From: Tubiluchus corallicola
Lineage: Eukaryota; Priapulida; Priapulimorpha; Priapulimorphida; Tubiluchidae
Direction of reading: 5' to 3'
Length of the DNA: 43,917 nt
NCBI GenBank assembly: GCA_030141605.1
Contig: JAQGDQ010001375.1
Span: 1-43,917 of the forward strand
Positions within the stretch are counted from its first letter, which is position 1, and each line of letters opens with the position of its first letter. The translations under genes were made by a program, and so were the position numbers. Shown here piece after piece: positions 43,139-43,917 of this stretch. The notes beneath the pieces were generated by a model that made no database searches, was not told the origin of the DNA, and worked only from the letters and a program-made list of their open reading frames with translations.

Positions 43139-43917
43139 CATTTAGTTTTTTATTTTATTTGTTCTTCTGTTTACACATACCTAGTTCTTCACTTTTGAAA
43201 TTATATATCCGCTCCCTGGAAACACTGATATCAAATTATATTTACCCAAAATAGTCCAAACCTTCTGGCATAGAAAAATTCGAATTCCTAGAACCACAAA
43301 CTTAGATAGCACTTCATTCACTATCAACTTGATTTTGTATAAGTCATTGCATTTGTACTACTGAACAGCTAACCTGGTGACCTTCGTGACCTGTTTGCTA
43401 TTTTTATCTGCTACAAATATATTTGGTTAGTGATTGAACACATATTTATTGGCAAGCTCGTGAGATGTCTGCCGCTATTATGTCTATGTCTTACCTTTTG
43501 AAAACCCCATGAGTAGAAAAAAATGAACTGCTGTCATTGCACAACATTATTCTGTCATTAAGCACTGGAGACAGAATTTAAGATGCCTGCCTAAAACTAA
43601 GACAGTCATTAAACTTTGAACGTAACGTCACGTTTAGCGTGAAATATACAAGACAAATCTGGTTTAAAAAGGACACAGAAGTTGTCTTGATCACATATCT
43701 AGCCTATCACAATTGAAGATATTCGAATCAATTTGAGAAACAAACAATCGCTTCGACAGCAACTGTCATTTTCAATGCTATAAATCAAGCCAAAAGAATT
43801 AGTGCAATTAAGACACCACTAACCAAGGCATCGAAAAAATTAAATCATCACACATCACAAATGGGAAATTAAAATTGTCACAATACAACTAGAAATAACT
43901 TAGAAGGAGGTTCTCAT
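43139..43917 (-). repeat. Third copy of the SDR upstream region
   Basis: From TTTAGTTTTTTATTTTATTTG onward the sequence follows 27,107-27,870 in the same direction, with roughly 5-8% differences, to the window end (GGAGGTTCTCAT matching 27,868-27,886). It shares with the right arm a ~36-bp piece (ATGTCTTACCTTTTGAAAACCCC) that the left arm lacks, so it is closer to the right arm. The copy starts next to where the ATT repeat would be. Confidence 0.88.

Overview
The window reads as nuclear DNA of an animal, probably an AT-rich invertebrate. It has spliceosomal exons with GT..AG borders, a 15-hydroxyprostaglandin-dehydrogenase-like short-chain dehydrogenase (SDR) gene split into small exons, LINE, SINE, piggyBac-type, hAT-like and solo-LTR elements, and many micro- and minisatellites. 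The species cannot be named from the sequence. No tRNA, complete protein-coding locus or prokaryotic feature is evident.

The layout is dominated by a very large inverted repeat. Bases about 6,290-22,973 return in reverse complement at about 24,911-41,106, around a unique spacer of roughly 1.9 kb. The inner junction is visible: a 75-bp minisatellite stops at TTTCAG and the sequence turns back into the left arm, which carries the same TTTCAG on its other strand. The SDR gene runs into this fold. Exons 1-2 are in both arms, facing each other. Exons 3-4, which carry the catalytic YxxxK, exist once, in the spacer. No later exon is present. The arms differ by substitutions, a solo LTR found only on the right, a 667-bp block found only on the left, and tandem-repeat copy number. 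This fits either a real old palindrome or two haplotypes joined head to head.

From left to right: 1-831 holds the 3' end of an acidic, repeat-containing coding region. 832-2,590 is repeat-rich non-coding DNA. 2,648-14,800 is an array of short terminal exons on the + strand for tiny tyrosine/aspartate-rich secreted peptides, preceded by one signal-peptide exon at 2,648-2,689. On the opposite strand of the same repeat units lies a second series of acidic exon-like blocks with their own splice signals, several decayed. 14,815-17,183 is a DNA element with long inverted ends. About 17,640-20,030 is a dead LINE, broken by a piggyBac-type MITE and by a 5S-rRNA-derived SINE with a perfect 13-bp target duplication. 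20,780-24,367 is the SDR gene and its upstream DNA, and 24,503-24,915 is the minisatellite at the fold. Everything then repeats backwards to about 41.1 kb. Two more array units follow, and from about 43,139 the window enters a third copy of the DNA upstream of the SDR gene.

The strongest candidate for something undescribed is the peptide array. At least five left-arm and five right-arm terminal exons keep the same acceptor, phase 0, hydrophobic start, core DYFPDFDRR.YE and Tyr-rich end, and four left-arm copies have their own AATAAA. All could splice to the one visible leader exon, giving a family of roughly 40-52-residue secreted peptides by alternative last-exon choice. This is an inference from sequence and needs transcript evidence.
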